Shown: positions 32,068 to 42,470, counted from the stretch's first letter. The stretch: DNA of 64,000 nucleotides from Kluyvera genomosp. 3 (GCA_002211745.1 CP022114.1:4248645-4312644); one strand, 5' to 3'. A program made the numbers and translations. Notes: a model not told the origin generated them from the letters alone.

Positions 32068-33075
32068 TTAACGCAGCGCGCAGATTTCCTCATACAGGCT
32101 ACGCGAAAGATTCAACCCCTGCTGTTCACTCTGCTGGCGCGCCTGGTAGCGACGCTCACCCGGCAGTCGCGCCCCCTGCGCCTGCATGCCGCTAAACAGC
32201 GTCTCGGCGCGCGCCAGATGGGATGCGGCGTCATCGCCGAGGAACCGTGCTGGGTCAAGCGCCAGAATCAGCTCACCGCCGTAAGGCAGGCCACCCGCGC
32301 CGTTATCCCACGCCAGCGATTCGGCGCTGGTCATATCGCCAATCAGCGGCCCGGCGAACAGCTCCACCATGGCGGCCAATGCCGATCCTTTATGTCCGCC
32401 GAACGTCAGCATCGCGCCGTCGAGTACCGCCTGCGGATCGGTGGTCGGCTGACCGTCGCTATCGATACCCCAGCCCTCCGGAATCGCTTTACCGGCCCGC
32501 TGATGGAGCTGAATTTCACCCCGCGCCGCCGCGCTGGTCGCCATATCGAAGATAAACGGCGGCTTGTCGCCACGCGGCCAACCAAACGCAATCGGGTTGG
32601 TGCCAAACAGCGGCTGGGTTCCGCCGGCTGGCGCCACCCATGCGTGGCTCGGTGTGCAGGCGTAGCCCACCAACCCAACCTCGGTCAACGGCTCAACATC
32701 GGCAAACAGCGCGGAGAAATGCACGCAACGGTTGATCGCCAACGCCGCAATGCCGCAGTGGCGCGCCTTTTCAATCAGCAGCGGCAGCGCCTGTTCATAC
32801 GCGCACAGCGAGTACGCGCCATGCGCATCAGCTTTGACGATCGCCGGAGCCTGATCGACGATCGTCGGTTCGGCGTCCCGCGAAACTTTGCCTTTGTGCA
32901 GGGTTTCCACAATGCCGAGCAGACGCCACAGGCCGTGCGATGCGCAGCCGTCGCGTTCACCCGCCGTCACATTACGCGCAATGGCGTCGGCATGGGGTTG
33001 TGAAAAACCGTTGGCACGCAGGACCTCGAAGGCCAGCGTGTAAGCGTCGTTGAGTGCGATGTTGACCGTTGTCAT
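32068..33075 (-). CDS. DpkA-like Ldh2-family dehydrogenase
   Basis: A 335-aa NAD(P)H-dependent oxidoreductase of the malate/L-lactate dehydrogenase (Ldh2) family. The sequence PLFGTNPIAFGWPR, FIFDMATSAAARGEIQ and GGHKGSALAAMVELFAG resembles piperideine/pyrroline-2-carboxylate reductases (DpkA/LhpD type) most. Substrate is not certain; an alpha-keto or cyclic imino acid is likely. Intact. It is downstream of lgoD on the same strand, behind its own CRP-like site, in the place where E. coli has the galactonate transporter lgoT. Confidence 0.75.
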   Translation of the reverse strand: MTTVNIALNDAYTLAFEVLRANGFSQPHADAIARNVTAGERDGCASHGLWRLLGIVETLHKGKVSRDAEPTIVDQAPAIVKADAHGAYSLCAYEQALPLLIEKARHCGIAALAINRCVHFSALFADVEPLTEVGLVGYACTPSHAWVAPAGGTQPLFGTNPIAFGWPRGDKPPFIFDMATSAAARGEIQLHQRAGKAIPEGWGIDSDGQPTTDPQAVLDGAMLTFGGHKGSALAAMVELFAGPLIGDMTSAESLAWDNGAGGLPYGGELILALDPARFLGDDAASHLARAETLFSGMQAQGARLPGERRYQARQQSEQQGLNLSRSLYEEICALR

Positions 33076-33145
33076 GTAGTTCTCCGTATTATTGTTGTAC
33101 TGGCATAAAGCGTAGACGGAGGCGCAGGTTTTACTTGGTTAACGC

Positions 33146-33161
33146 AGTGATTTAAATCACA
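33146..33161 (-). promoter_or_regulatory. CRP-like site before the DpkA-like gene
   Basis: AGTGA-TTTAAA-TCACA, a near-perfect CRP palindrome, 70 bp upstream of the start and overlapping the lgoD stop codon. Confidence 0.55.
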
Positions 33162-34212
33162 TTAATTCCGGAGGCGCCATCGATGTTCTCTGCAAACTCT
33201 ATCACGCCTTTAATCAACCGTGGATTATTGATGACGTCGCGCTCAAAGGTGCTACCCAGTTCGCTAAAGCGCAACCGGTGGGTCAGTAGCATTCCGGCAC
33301 TCAGCTCGCCGCTGCGCATCAGTTCGCCAACGCGGGCAAAATCCTCGGCGGTGGCGTTGCGGCTGCCCATCAGGGTGGTCTCTTTTTTATGAAACTCCGG
33401 ATCGGAAAACTGCAGATCGCCCTTAAACAAACCAACAAACACGATGCTGCCAGCGTGACGGATCAGATCCACCGCACGGTTCATTGACTGCGGATTGCCG
33501 GTCGCATCCACGATCTTTTGCGCCAGATTGCCGCCAAACAGGCTGCGCAGCCGGGCGTCGAAATCCGCCGCCAGCGGGTCCAGCGCTGGAAGATCCAGCT
33601 GATCCGTCACATGCGCACGTCGTTCATCGCTGACATCCGCCACCACGACCCGCGCGCCTTCCGCTTTGGCAATGGCCGCCGCGCCCAGACCGATTGGCCC
33701 CGCGCCAACCACCAGCACCTCATCCCCCGCCCGTACCGCCGCGCGCCGCACCGCATGGGCGCTGATGGCGAACGGTTCAATGAGCGCAACGGCTTCCGGC
33801 GCAATCCCTTCCGCCAGCAGTACGTTCTGCTGCGGTACGCAAAGATATTCGCTAAAGCCGCCGTCGCGATGCACGCCGATCACCGCGATATTCTCGCAGC
33901 AGTTGCCGCGCCCCTCGCGACAGGCGCTACAGGTATTGCAACCCACATAGGGGATCACCGCCACCTGCTGCCCAACCTGCCATTGTTGCGCCTCGCTGCC
34001 GACCTCAACAATATCACCGCAAATTTCATGCCCTAATACCCGTGGGTAGCTGAAAAAAGGCTGTTTACCGCCCATGCATGGATATCGGTGCCACATATCC
34101 CTACCGTTTTTATTTTTATTAACACCTCATCTTTTTGTGGCTTTGGAATATTTCTTGATTGCCATGCCCATTCACCCGGTTGCTGACAAACTAACGCTTT
34201 CATAATATTCAT
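33152..34212 (-). CDS. lgoD: L-galactonate 5-dehydrogenase
   Basis: A zinc alcohol dehydrogenase of the MDR family that oxidises L-galactonate to tagaturonate. Catalytic-zinc motifs are GICGTDIHAW and GHEICGD. The four structural-zinc cysteines lie in CNTCSACREGRGNCC. The Rossmann motif is VVGAGPIGLGAAAIAKAEGA. One lost base near 34072 (WGGKQPFF) breaks the N-terminus; restored length is 353 aa with start MNIMKALVCQQP after a GAGAAG site. It is divergent from its presumed regulator lgoR. Confidence 0.9.
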
Positions 34213-34349
34213 TTGAACTTCTCCTTTTTTGTTCTCCTTGTTATTGTGGATTTCGTAATAATTCAGCAGTCACGCCACAAATTCTTGTGAATGCCAACGC
34301 AGAAATAGGTTTTAAATTCGTTTTTAATGATTATCAGGAGGATGTCAGC

Positions 34350-35258
34350 ATGAGCCGTTCGCAGAATTTACGCCGTAGCGTGGTGAACCAGATTATTGAA
34401 GGTATCGCCCGCGGCCATATCCCCTCTCCGCTGCCGGTACAATCGGCGCTGGCCGAGATGTACAACATTAGCCGCACCACCGTCAGGCACATTCTCACTC
34501 ATCTGCAGCAGCGCGGCGTGCTGGAAAAAATTGGCAATGATTACATCGTGCTACGTAAACCCGATGCGCTGGACGGCTTCGAGTGCACCCAGGCGCCGCT
34601 CGAAGAGCAGACGCAGATTTTTGAACAGGCGTTCTTTTCGATGATTAACCAGCGGCAGCTGAAGGCCGGGGAAGTAATGAGCGAAATAGCGCTGGCAAAA
34701 ATGGCCGGGGTCAGCCCGGTAGCCGCCAGGGAATATTTGCTCAAATTTGGTCGCTATAATCTGATTGTCAGCGAAAAACGCGGCTTCTGGCGCATGAAAG
34801 AATTTGACCGAGCCTACGCCGAGCAGCTTTTTGAATTACGCGAAATGCTGGAATTACACGCCCTTCAGCGCTTCCTTAATTTGCCCGATGGCGATCCTCA
34901 CTGGCTGCAGGCGAAAACATTACTGGAACATCATCGCCAATTAAGAGATCGCATTGGCGATAACGTAAAAACATTCTCCCAGCTCGACCGGGATTTTCAT
35001 GCATTATTACTTTCGGCTGCTGATAATATATTTTTCAATCAATCACTGGAGATTATCTCGGTTATTTTCCACTTCCACTATCAGTGGGATGAAAGCGATC
35101 TTAAACAACGCAATATTATCGCCATTGATGAACATATGATGATCCTGATCGCGCTGATCTGCCGTAACGAGATCGACGCCACCCTGGCGCTGCGCAACCA
35201 TTTAATGACGGCGAAACAGTCGATGATCCGTTCGATCGATCAAACCGCTCGCCGTTGA
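34350..35258 (+). CDS. lgoR: GntR-family regulator LgoR
   Basis: Activates L-galactonate genes in E. coli. It is 302 aa from ATG 34350, chosen because AGGAGG precedes it and MSRSQNLRR matches the family; the frame is open upstream. The winged HTH is SALAEMYNISRTTVRHIL. The C-terminal FCD/FadR-like ligand domain includes QLFELREMLELHALQ and LDRDFHALLL. Intact. Confidence 0.9.
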   Translation: MSRSQNLRRSVVNQIIEGIARGHIPSPLPVQSALAEMYNISRTTVRHILTHLQQRGVLEKIGNDYIVLRKPDALDGFECTQAPLEEQTQIFEQAFFSMINQRQLKAGEVMSEIALAKMAGVSPVAAREYLLKFGRYNLIVSEKRGFWRMKEFDRAYAEQLFELREMLELHALQRFLNLPDGDPHWLQAKTLLEHHRQLRDRIGDNVKTFSQLDRDFHALLLSAADNIFFNQSLEIISVIFHFHYQWDESDLKQRNIIAIDEHMMILIALICRNEIDATLALRNHLMTAKQSMIRSIDQTARR

Positions 35259-35263
35259 TTCCG

Positions 35264-35763
35264 CTAGCGCAGCGGCTTCACCTGCCGCTGCGGCGCATCC
35301 TGATCGCCCATGAAGTGACCAATCGCCAGCAGCATCTCCAGCGCCTCATGGCGGCGTAGATAGCGGCGCGGACGGAAGCGCCCTTCTTCATCGCAGCGCA
35401 TAAAGCTAAAAGCCACCGCCGCTGGGCGTTAGTCAGGTAGATATCGCGCAGGATACGTCCGTCTGTGAAGGTCGATTGCAGCATCGTTGATGCGTTACGG
35501 TACGATACGCCGCAGCTCATCATCGCCACCGTGGCCGCTTCTTCACGGCGGATCGGCCTGTCGGGCAGGAACTTGCCCTGCACCAGCGCCATCATGCCGC
35601 GCTGAATCAGCGCGGCAATGCCCGGATACCAGACGGAGTCCGGCGCAATATCCTGGATGACGACGCCATTCGACGGCTGATACTGCAATCCCCACAGGCG
35701 AATGATCATCTGCGCCAGTTCAAAGCGGGTAATACACTCCGCGCCGCTTTCCTCTTCGATCAC
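35264..35763 (-). CDS. SLH-domain segment, probably the C-terminus of the GH28 protein
   Basis: About 166 aa after restoring one base near 35423. The middle holds S-layer homology features: ITRFELAQMIIRLWG, then DIAPDSVWYPGIAALIQRG and FLPDRPIRREEAATV, followed by a partial third repeat (FRPRRYLRRHEALEMLLA). The only start is GTG 35763, which overlaps the GH28 stop within GCGCGCGCGGG. One more lost base there would fuse the two genes into a protein of about 720 aa. SLH domains normally anchor proteins to Gram-positive cell walls and are unexpected here, especially as the GH28 part has no signal peptide. Confidence 0.7.
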
Positions 35764-37424
35764 CCGCGCGCGCGCAAAATACCGGCATTAACCGAATTAC
35801 CGCTCGCCAGATCGATGCTACCTTCCGGCTGAATCAGCCACGGTTTACTCAGCAGGCTCATCTCACCGTGGTTGACCCGGCAGCGCACGAAGCGCCCGGC
35901 CATCGTCGGCGTCAGCGCCAGAATATCGCCCTCGCCCAGCGGCGTCATTGGCCCTTCCGCCGTTTTTCCCAGCCACCACGAATAATGCAGGACCGCTTCA
36001 TCATCACCCGGCAACTGCGCAATCGCCCGCAGATAATCGCCCACCTGCGGCAGTCCGCGAATGAAAAGCTGCACCGGTCGTGGGTACGCCAGACCGTTAA
36101 TGGTAACGTTTTCCATCTTCACGCCGCTGCCCCAGTGGGCGGCATGCAGCGGATGGTCGACGTCGGTGATGCGAATATCCTTCAGCACCAGACCTTCAAT
36201 CGGCGACTGCGCCAGACCTTCAATAAACAGACCGTATTCACCGCCGCTCGCTTCCAGGTCTTCAATCACGATATTGCGAAAACGTGGTAGATGGCTGCCG
36301 TAGACGCCCTCGGCATAGTTCATGGTGGCGTGGACCACCGCGTCACGCACCCGCTTGACCCGTGAGTGGCGTAGCCAGATGTTTTCGATTACGCCGCCGC
36401 GCAGGGCGTTAGCTTTGAGACGTAGCGGGTAAGTTAGCGCCGGACTGTCAAATTCATTCCCCACGGCAAACACGTTGCGGATGCCGCCGCTCATCTCGCT
36501 GCCCAGCGCAATACCGCCGTGACCGTCGGCAAAACGGTTATTACGGATGATGATGTTTTCACAGGGAATGTTGGCTTCACGCCCGTCGCGATCGCGCCCG
36601 GATTTAATGGCGATGCAGTCATCGCCGGAGTCAAACAGGTTGTCTTCAATCAGCACATCGCAGCAGCTTTCAGGATCGACGCCGTCGTTATTGTGGCCAT
36701 GAGAGCGTAGCGTCATGCGTCGGATGGTGACATTGCGGCACATGACCGGATTCACCTGCCACATTGGCGAATTGCGTAGCGTGACGCCTTCCAGCAGCAC
36801 ATTCTGACAGCGCAGCGTCTGGATAAACATGGGCCGCAGGTAGTGCCCGTCGCCAAAGCGCCGCTCCGCCACCGGCACACCGTTGAGGTTCATTTCACGC
36901 AGCCGCAGGCTGGCGGGGCGCTGCAGGTTGCGGGCGGAGGTCGACCAGGCGTGCTCAATCTGATGCGTCCAGTGCCACCAGACGCTGTCGCTGGCCTGAC
37001 CGTCCAGCACGCCTCGCCCGGTGAGCGCAATATTCTGCGCATCACAGGCGTAAATCAGCGCCCGGTAGTTCCACAGCGGCGAGCACTCCCAGTGGCCGAA
37101 GGCCAGCGGGTAGTGCGCTTCGGTGGTCTCTGTCGTGAACAACAGCACGCTCTGCGGGCTGTCCAGATGCAGATTGATATTGCTGAGCAGCGCCAGAGAG
37201 CCGGTAAGATAGCGCCCGGCGGGCACAATCACCCTGCCGCCGCCCTGGCGGTGGAGATAAGCGATAGCCCGCTGAATCGCCTGCGTGTCCAGCGTGACGC
37301 CGTCGCCGACGGCGCCAAAATCGCGCACGTTTACCTCGGCTGAAGGAATGCGCGGATCATGGATCCGCGCCAGAATGTTTTGCTCTTCCTCGACGCTCAG
37401 CACCGCGCAAGGGTTTGTCGTCAT
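35760..37424 (-). CDS. GH28 polygalacturonase-type hydrolase, cytoplasmic
   Basis: A parallel beta-helix glycosidase acting on galacturonides. GH28 motifs in order: NNDGVDPESC, DSGDDCIAIKSG, GHGGIALGSE and RLKA. No signal peptide is present (MTTNPCAVLSVEEEQN), so it should act on oligosaccharides already inside the cell, like exo-polygalacturonases. The N-terminal pectate-lyase-like start (VNVRDFGAVGDGVTLDT) is standard. After residue 440 there is an extra beta-rich segment before the SLH-like part. It is 554 aa as read and follows the GH105 gene by 15 bp in the same operon. Confidence 0.88.
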   Translation of the reverse strand: MTTNPCAVLSVEEEQNILARIHDPRIPSAEVNVRDFGAVGDGVTLDTQAIQRAIAYLHRQGGGRVIVPAGRYLTGSLALLSNINLHLDSPQSVLLFTTETTEAHYPLAFGHWECSPLWNYRALIYACDAQNIALTGRGVLDGQASDSVWWHWTHQIEHAWSTSARNLQRPASLRLREMNLNGVPVAERRFGDGHYLRPMFIQTLRCQNVLLEGVTLRNSPMWQVNPVMCRNVTIRRMTLRSHGHNNDGVDPESCCDVLIEDNLFDSGDDCIAIKSGRDRDGREANIPCENIIIRNNRFADGHGGIALGSEMSGGIRNVFAVGNEFDSPALTYPLRLKANALRGGVIENIWLRHSRVKRVRDAVVHATMNYAEGVYGSHLPRFRNIVIEDLEASGGEYGLFIEGLAQSPIEGLVLKDIRITDVDHPLHAAHWGSGVKMENVTINGLAYPRPVQLFIRGLPQVGDYLRAIAQLPGDDEAVLHYSWWLGKTAEGPMTPLGEGDILALTPTMAGRFVRCRVNHGEMSLLSKPWLIQPEGSIDLASGNSVNAGILRARG

Positions 37425-37439
37425 GACCTTGTCCTTAAG

Positions 37440-38520
37440 TTATCCGTTTAAATGGGCAAGCGCTTCCCCTAGCGCCAGCATGGCCAGCGACTGCCCGTAG
37501 GCGCGCTGACGAACGCGAATATCCAGATAGTGCTGGAGGTCGCGCCCCACCGATGTGCCCGCCGACACGTCAGCCACTTCCCCTTGATCGTTAATCCGTG
37601 CAATCAGCGCCTGAATGCCCGCCCAACCCGCGTCGCGGCAGCGGTTATCCAAAAGACCCAGCCGCGCGCCTTTCAGCAGCGCATAGGTCAGCCCGCGGTC
37701 CCCGACGCCTCCTGATAGCTCTCAGGGTGATCGATTAACGTCGACCACATCCCGTTGTTATGCTGGTAGTGCACCGCCGCCTGCATCTGGCGGAGAAACG
37801 CCTCGCGGATAAACCGCGTGTTGGCGGTATCCGCGTTCGCCATCTCCAGAAAATCGACGCTGCCGACCGCCGCCCAGCCGTTACCGCGCCCCACAGCGCC
37901 GCGCCGTAGTTATTACGCTCGATAAAGCTCCAGCCGTGCATCCAAAGCCCGCTGCGACGGTCAACGAGGTATTTGATGTGCAGTAAGAATTGATACGCCA
38001 CATCGTCCATGTAGTGCGGTTTATTGAGCAGCTGCGACGCCTTGGCGTGGAACAGGCCGCTCATAAACAGCGTGTCGACCCACAGCTGCTCTTCGTTGAG
38101 ATGGTCGCTGGTACAGTGGGTATAGCCGTTTTCCTGCGTGCGCAGCAGGCGCGTGTCGATCCAGTCGGCGTACTCGGCGATATCCGCCAGCCAGCCCGTT
38201 TCGCCGAGTTCCGCCGCCATACAGGTGGCGGTCAACATCGGCGCCATCCGGTTGATATTTTTCTCCGGCAGCCCTTCGGCCATGCGCCGTGAGAACCAGC
38301 CCTTCAGGTAGTCGAGGTAGCGCGGCTCGCGGGTAATCTGATAGAGACGCCAGATACCGTAAATCCCCACGCCCTGCGACCAGTCCCAGTTTTCAATCGA
38401 CAGGTCAGAAGCGATAACTTTCTGTTTTTTCAGCTCGGCGTCATCGGTGCGTACCACAATCACTTCATTAAACAGGGTATCCAGCTTGCTTAAAATGGAC
38501 TCTTTTAATAATTGCGACAT
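37440..38520 (-). CDS. GH105 unsaturated rhamnogalacturonyl hydrolase
   Basis: An (alpha/alpha)6-barrel enzyme that removes unsaturated uronic acid from lyase products in the cytoplasm. The signature QLWVDTLFMSGLF contains the probable catalytic aspartate. Other family features are WSQGVGIYGIWRLY, HGWSFIERNN and RGNGWAAVGSVDFLEM. No signal peptide. Two one-base losses in G runs (near 37885 and 37707) break it; restored length is 360 aa. It lies between the solute-binding protein and GH28 genes in one operon. Confidence 0.88.
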
Positions 38521-38531
38521 AACCACCTCAA

Positions 38532-39815
38532 TTACATGATCTTTTTCAGCACACGCTGCGCGCGCTGAGGAATTCATCGGCCAGTTGTTCGAGTGTGAGC
38601 TGCCCATAGTCATAGCGTTGAACGCATCAAGGAAGTAGGACAGCAGTTGCGGGTTTTCAAACCACGGTGACGGTTCGATTTTGCCCATCAGTTGATCCAC
38701 CTGTGCCAGCCCCTGCACCTGAATCTGGCTGTTATCCAGCACGCCTTCCTGCTGCAAGATCTTGACCGCCTCGGCACTCAGCGGTACGCCGCGCTGGAGG
38801 CCCATCGCTTTAATACCCTGTGGATTGTTAAGCAGAAAGTTAATCAGCTTCGCCGCCAGCTCCGGGTGTTTGCTGTTTTTACCGATGGAGAACATCATCG
38901 CCGGTTTAAAGAAGATGCCGGCATCGGTCGCGCCGGGCAGCATTGGATAAGGCCCCACTTCCAGATGCGCAGGCGCGCGCAGGCTACCGGCAAAGGTGCC
39001 GTCGGTGCTCCAGGTGTGCACGCCGCCGATTTTGCCGTCCAGCCACGGTTTAATTTCCCAGGCGTTGGCTTTACCAAAGGACGAAAGGTACTTCATGGAC
39101 GGGATAACATGATTGTCCACCAGCTTCTTATACATGCCGAAATAGTCCAGCCACTGCTCACGGGTGTAGGTAAAGTCTTTCTTCTGCGGGTCAATCATCG
39201 GATATTGTATTTCTGCACCATATAAGAGTTCAGAAACGTCATGATGGTGGTGTCGTGATTGGCGAGGATAAACGGGTAGTAGTCGTCTCCCAGCTTGGTT
39301 TTAAACACCGGCCCGCGGCAATCATCTGCTCCCAGGTTTGCGGATAGGCAACGCCCGCTTTTTTCCACAGTTCGGGTTGTAGTACATTGAGCGGCCGGTC
39401 ATGGCCACCGGCACGCCGTTCAGCTTGCCGTTCATCGTCACCAGTTGCTTGCCCTGACTGGAGAACTGGCTGAGGTCGATAATCGAGGACTGGCGGTTAA
39501 TATCGTAAAACCCGTCGCCGTTTTTTGAGAACATCACCAGCCAGTTCCAGTTAATCTGCATCACATCCGGTTCGGTGTTCCCTGCCAGTTGGGTACTCAG
39601 ACGCGATAAGTAACCGTCCCAGCCGCTCGGTTCGGTATTGATTTTGACGTCAGGGTTCTGTGCTTCGAAGGCTTTAATCGCCTCGGTGGTCGCCTGATGG
39701 CGCTGGTTGCCGCCCACCACGACATGCGTAATTCCGTGGCAGAGTGCCCTACCGCTGGCCACAAGATTCCCGCGCCCAGAACCCAACAAAGTGCTTTTAG
39801 CCGCTTATTATTCAT
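38532..39815 (-). CDS. ABC transporter sugar-binding protein
   Basis: A periplasmic family 1 solute-binding protein, probably for oligogalacturonides or a related sugar by gene context. Signal peptide LKALCWVLGAGILWPAVGHSA, then ELRMSWWGGNQRHQATTEAI, the start typical of this group. Further motifs are EPDVMQINWNWL and GVPVAMTGRSMYYNP. It carries six inferred one-base losses, the most in the window, and is about 429 aa once restored; the last (near 38563) is uncertain, so the C-terminus is provisional. No permease or ATPase gene is present in the window. Confidence 0.8.
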
Positions 39816-40008
39816 TGTGTTAATCCTTTTTAGGGTACAGGCCAGCGGCTGAATGGCTCACCGGCCGGGTTGAGCCAATAGTCGGGAAAAAGCGGCGGCA
39901 TGGAGACGGTCATCCCCTGAGTTGTGATCAATTAGTGACAATAGTGTTTTTTATTGGTTTTTAATCATACGTAGTTGCGCGTAGGGAAACGGCGACGGGA
40001 AAAAAACT

Positions 40009-40024
40009 TGCGATCTCAATCACA
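40009..40024 (+). promoter_or_regulatory. CRP site upstream of btsT
   Basis: TGCGA-TCTCAA-TCACA, one mismatch from the TGTGA-N6-TCACA core, just upstream of the BtsR boxes. Confidence 0.65.
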
Positions 40025-40052
40025 TATTTCCGCGTAGGACAAAGGTTGCCCA

Positions 40053-40101
40053 ACCGCTTACCGCGAAAAGTGACCGCTTAGCCTCCACTTTTAACCGCTC
40101 A
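40053..40101 (+). promoter_or_regulatory. Three tandem BtsR boxes upstream of btsT
   Basis: ACCGCTTA at 40053, ACCGCTTA at 40073 and ACCGCTCA at 40094. The second and third are 13 bp apart, matching the known BtsR (YehT) motif of two ACC(G/A)CT(C/T)A boxes separated by 13 bp. The first pair is 12 bp apart. BtsS/BtsR senses pyruvate and activates btsT. Confidence 0.8.
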
Positions 40102-40232
40102 CCCATTTACCCAACTTTACGCGCGCGTAGGTCTGGCACACTCATCAGCAGAATCAATACCTCCTCAACCCCCAAACCCAAAAAACAACGGCAGCTTCGG
40201 CTGATTATTAATCTTAAAAACCAGGTTTTACT

Positions 40233-42380
40233 ATGGATACGAAAAAGCTATTCAAGCACATACCCTGGGTGATTCTCGGAATCATCGGTGCGTTTTGCCT
40301 CTCGGTCGTCGCCCTGCGCCGCGGTGAGCACGTCAGTGCCCTGTGGATCGTCGTGGCGTCGGTTTCCGTTTATCTGGTGGCCTATCGCTACTACAGCCTG
40401 TACATCGCCCAGAAGGTGATGAAGCTCGACCCGACGCGCGCGACGCCAGCGGTCATTAACAACGATGGCCTGAACTACGTGCCGACCAACCGCTACGTGC
40501 TGTTCGGCCACCACTTCGCCGCGATTGCCGGCGCAGGTCCGCTGGTGGGGCCGGTACTGGCCGCGCAGATGGGCTACCTGCCGGGTACGCTGTGGCTGCT
40601 GGCGGGCGTGGTGCTCGCGGGCGCGGTGCAGGACTTTATGGTGCTGTTTATCTCCACGCGCCGCAACGGTTCCTCGCTGGGCGAGATGGTTAAAGAAGAG
40701 ATGGGCCGCGTGCCGGGCTCCATTGCCCTGTTCGGCTGCTTCCTGATTATGATCATCATCCTCGCCGTGCTGGCGCTGATCGTGGTGAAAGCGCTGGCGG
40801 AAAGCCCGTGGGGCGTATTCACCGTCTGCTCAACCGTGCCGATTGCGCTGTTTATGGTATCTACATGCGCTTTATCCGCCGGGCCGCGTCGGTGAAGTGT
40901 CGGTAATTGGTATCGTGCTGCTGGTGGCTTCCATCTACTTCGGCGGCGTGATTGCCCACGACCCGTACTGGGGCCCGGCGCTGACCTTTAAAGACACCAC
41001 CATCACCTTCGCGCTGATTGGCTACGCCTTTATCTCTGCCCTGCTGCCGGTATGGCTGATTCTGGCGCCGCGCGACTACCTCGCCACCTTCCTGAAAATC
41101 GGCGTTATCGTCGGTCTGGCGCTGGGCATCGTGATCCTCAACCCGGATCTGAAAATGCCAGCTGTGACCCAGTACATCGACGGTACCGGCCCGCTGTGGA
41201 AAGGCGCACTGTTCCCGTTCCTGTTTATCACCATCGCCTGTGGCGCCGTTTCAGGCTTCCACGCGCTGATCTCCTCCGGCACCACGCCGAAGCTGTTGGC
41301 GAATGAAACCGACGCGCGCTTTATCGGTTACGGCGCGATGCTGATGGAGTCCTTCGTGGCGATTATGGCGCTGGTTGCGGCCTCCATTATCGAGCCTGGC
41401 CTGTACTTTGCGATGAACACCCGCCAGCGGGCCTTGGCATCACGATGCCGAACCTGCACGAGATGGGCGGTGAGAACGCGGCGCTGATTGCTGCGCAGTT
41501 GAAAGATGTGACCGCGCATGCGGCGGCGACCGTCAGTTCCTGGGGCTTCGTGATTTCGCCAGAGCAGATCCTGCAAACCGCGAAAGACATCGGCGAACCG
41601 TCGGTCCTGAACCGCGCGGGCGGCGCGCCTACGCTGGCCGTCGGTATTGCTCACGTGTTCCACAAAGTCCTGCCGATGGCTGACATGGGCTTCTGGTACC
41701 ACTTCGGTATTCTGTTCGAAGCGCTGTTTATCCTCACCGCGCTGGACGCCGGTACCCGTGCGGGCCGCTTTATGCTGCAGGATTTGCTCGGTAACTTCGT
41801 GCCGTTCCTGAAGAAAACCGACTCTCTGGTGGCTGGCGTGGTCGCTACCGCGGGCTGCGTCGGTCTGTGGGGCTACCTGCTGTATCAAGGCGTGGTTGAC
41901 CCGCTGGGCGGCGTGAAGAGCCTGTGGCCGCTGTTCGGCATCTCTAACCAGATGCTGGCCGCCGTGGCGCTGGTCCTGGGCACCGTTATCCTGATTAAGA
42001 TGAAGCGCACCAAATACATCTGGGTGACTACCATCCCGGCAGTATGGCTGCTGATCTGCACCACCTGGGCGCTGGGCCTGAAGCTGTTCAGCTCCAACCC
42101 GCAGATGGAAGGCTTCTTCTACATGGCTAATCAGTACAAAGAGAAGATTGCCGCCGGTGGCGAGCTGACCGCCCAGCAGATTGCCAACATGAACCATATC
42201 GTTATCAACAACTACACCAACGCGGGCCTGAGCATTCTGTTCCTGGTGGTGGTGTACAGCATCATCTTCTACGGTTTCAAAACCTGGATGCAGGTGCGCA
42301 ATAGCGATAAACGTACCGACAAAGAGACACCGTACGTGCCGGTACCGGAAGGCGGCGTGAAGACCTCTTCGCACCACTAA
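40233..42380 (+). CDS. btsT: Pyruvate/H+ symporter BtsT (CstA family)
   Basis: A high-affinity pyruvate uptake carrier with about 18 hydrophobic spans. The CstA family motifs NNDGLNYVPTNRYVLFGHHFAAIAGAGPLVGPVLAAQMGYLPG (abbreviated) and SSGTTPKLLANE are present. Three one-base losses (near 40856, 40876 and 41425) break the frame; restored length is exactly 716 aa, as in E. coli. The promoter carries CRP and BtsR sites. It is followed by yjiX and yjiA, as in E. coli. Confidence 0.95.
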
Positions 42381-42383
42381 CCC

Positions 42384-42470
42384 CTTTGCCGGATGGCGCT
42401 GCGCTTATCCGGCCTACAAGTTCCGCTCTCGTAGGCCGGATAAGGCGCTAGCCGCCATCCGGCTTTATCT
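42384..42470. repeat. REP/BIME palindromes between btsT and yjiX
   Basis: Two inverted REP copies (GCCGGATGGCGCTGCGCTTATCC and GTAGGCCGGATAAGGCGC types, shown in part). Confidence 0.8.

Larger units (their letters stand above)
39816..40232. other. Divergent regulatory region between the pectin operon and btsT
   Basis: 417 bp without a gene. The btsT half carries the CRP and BtsR sites listed separately. The half next to the solute-binding gene is AT-rich; I saw no operator there that I can name. Confidence 0.6.

Noticed and set aside
35264-35763. SLH segment as a surface-anchoring domain.
   Set aside because: Neither this segment nor the GH28 protein before it has a signal peptide, so export is not supported.
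42384-42470. Repeated palindromes as part of a CRISPR array.
   Set aside because: They are REP/BIME copies in inverted order without regular spacers; the same holds at 6566-6652 and 55775-55855. No cas gene is present.
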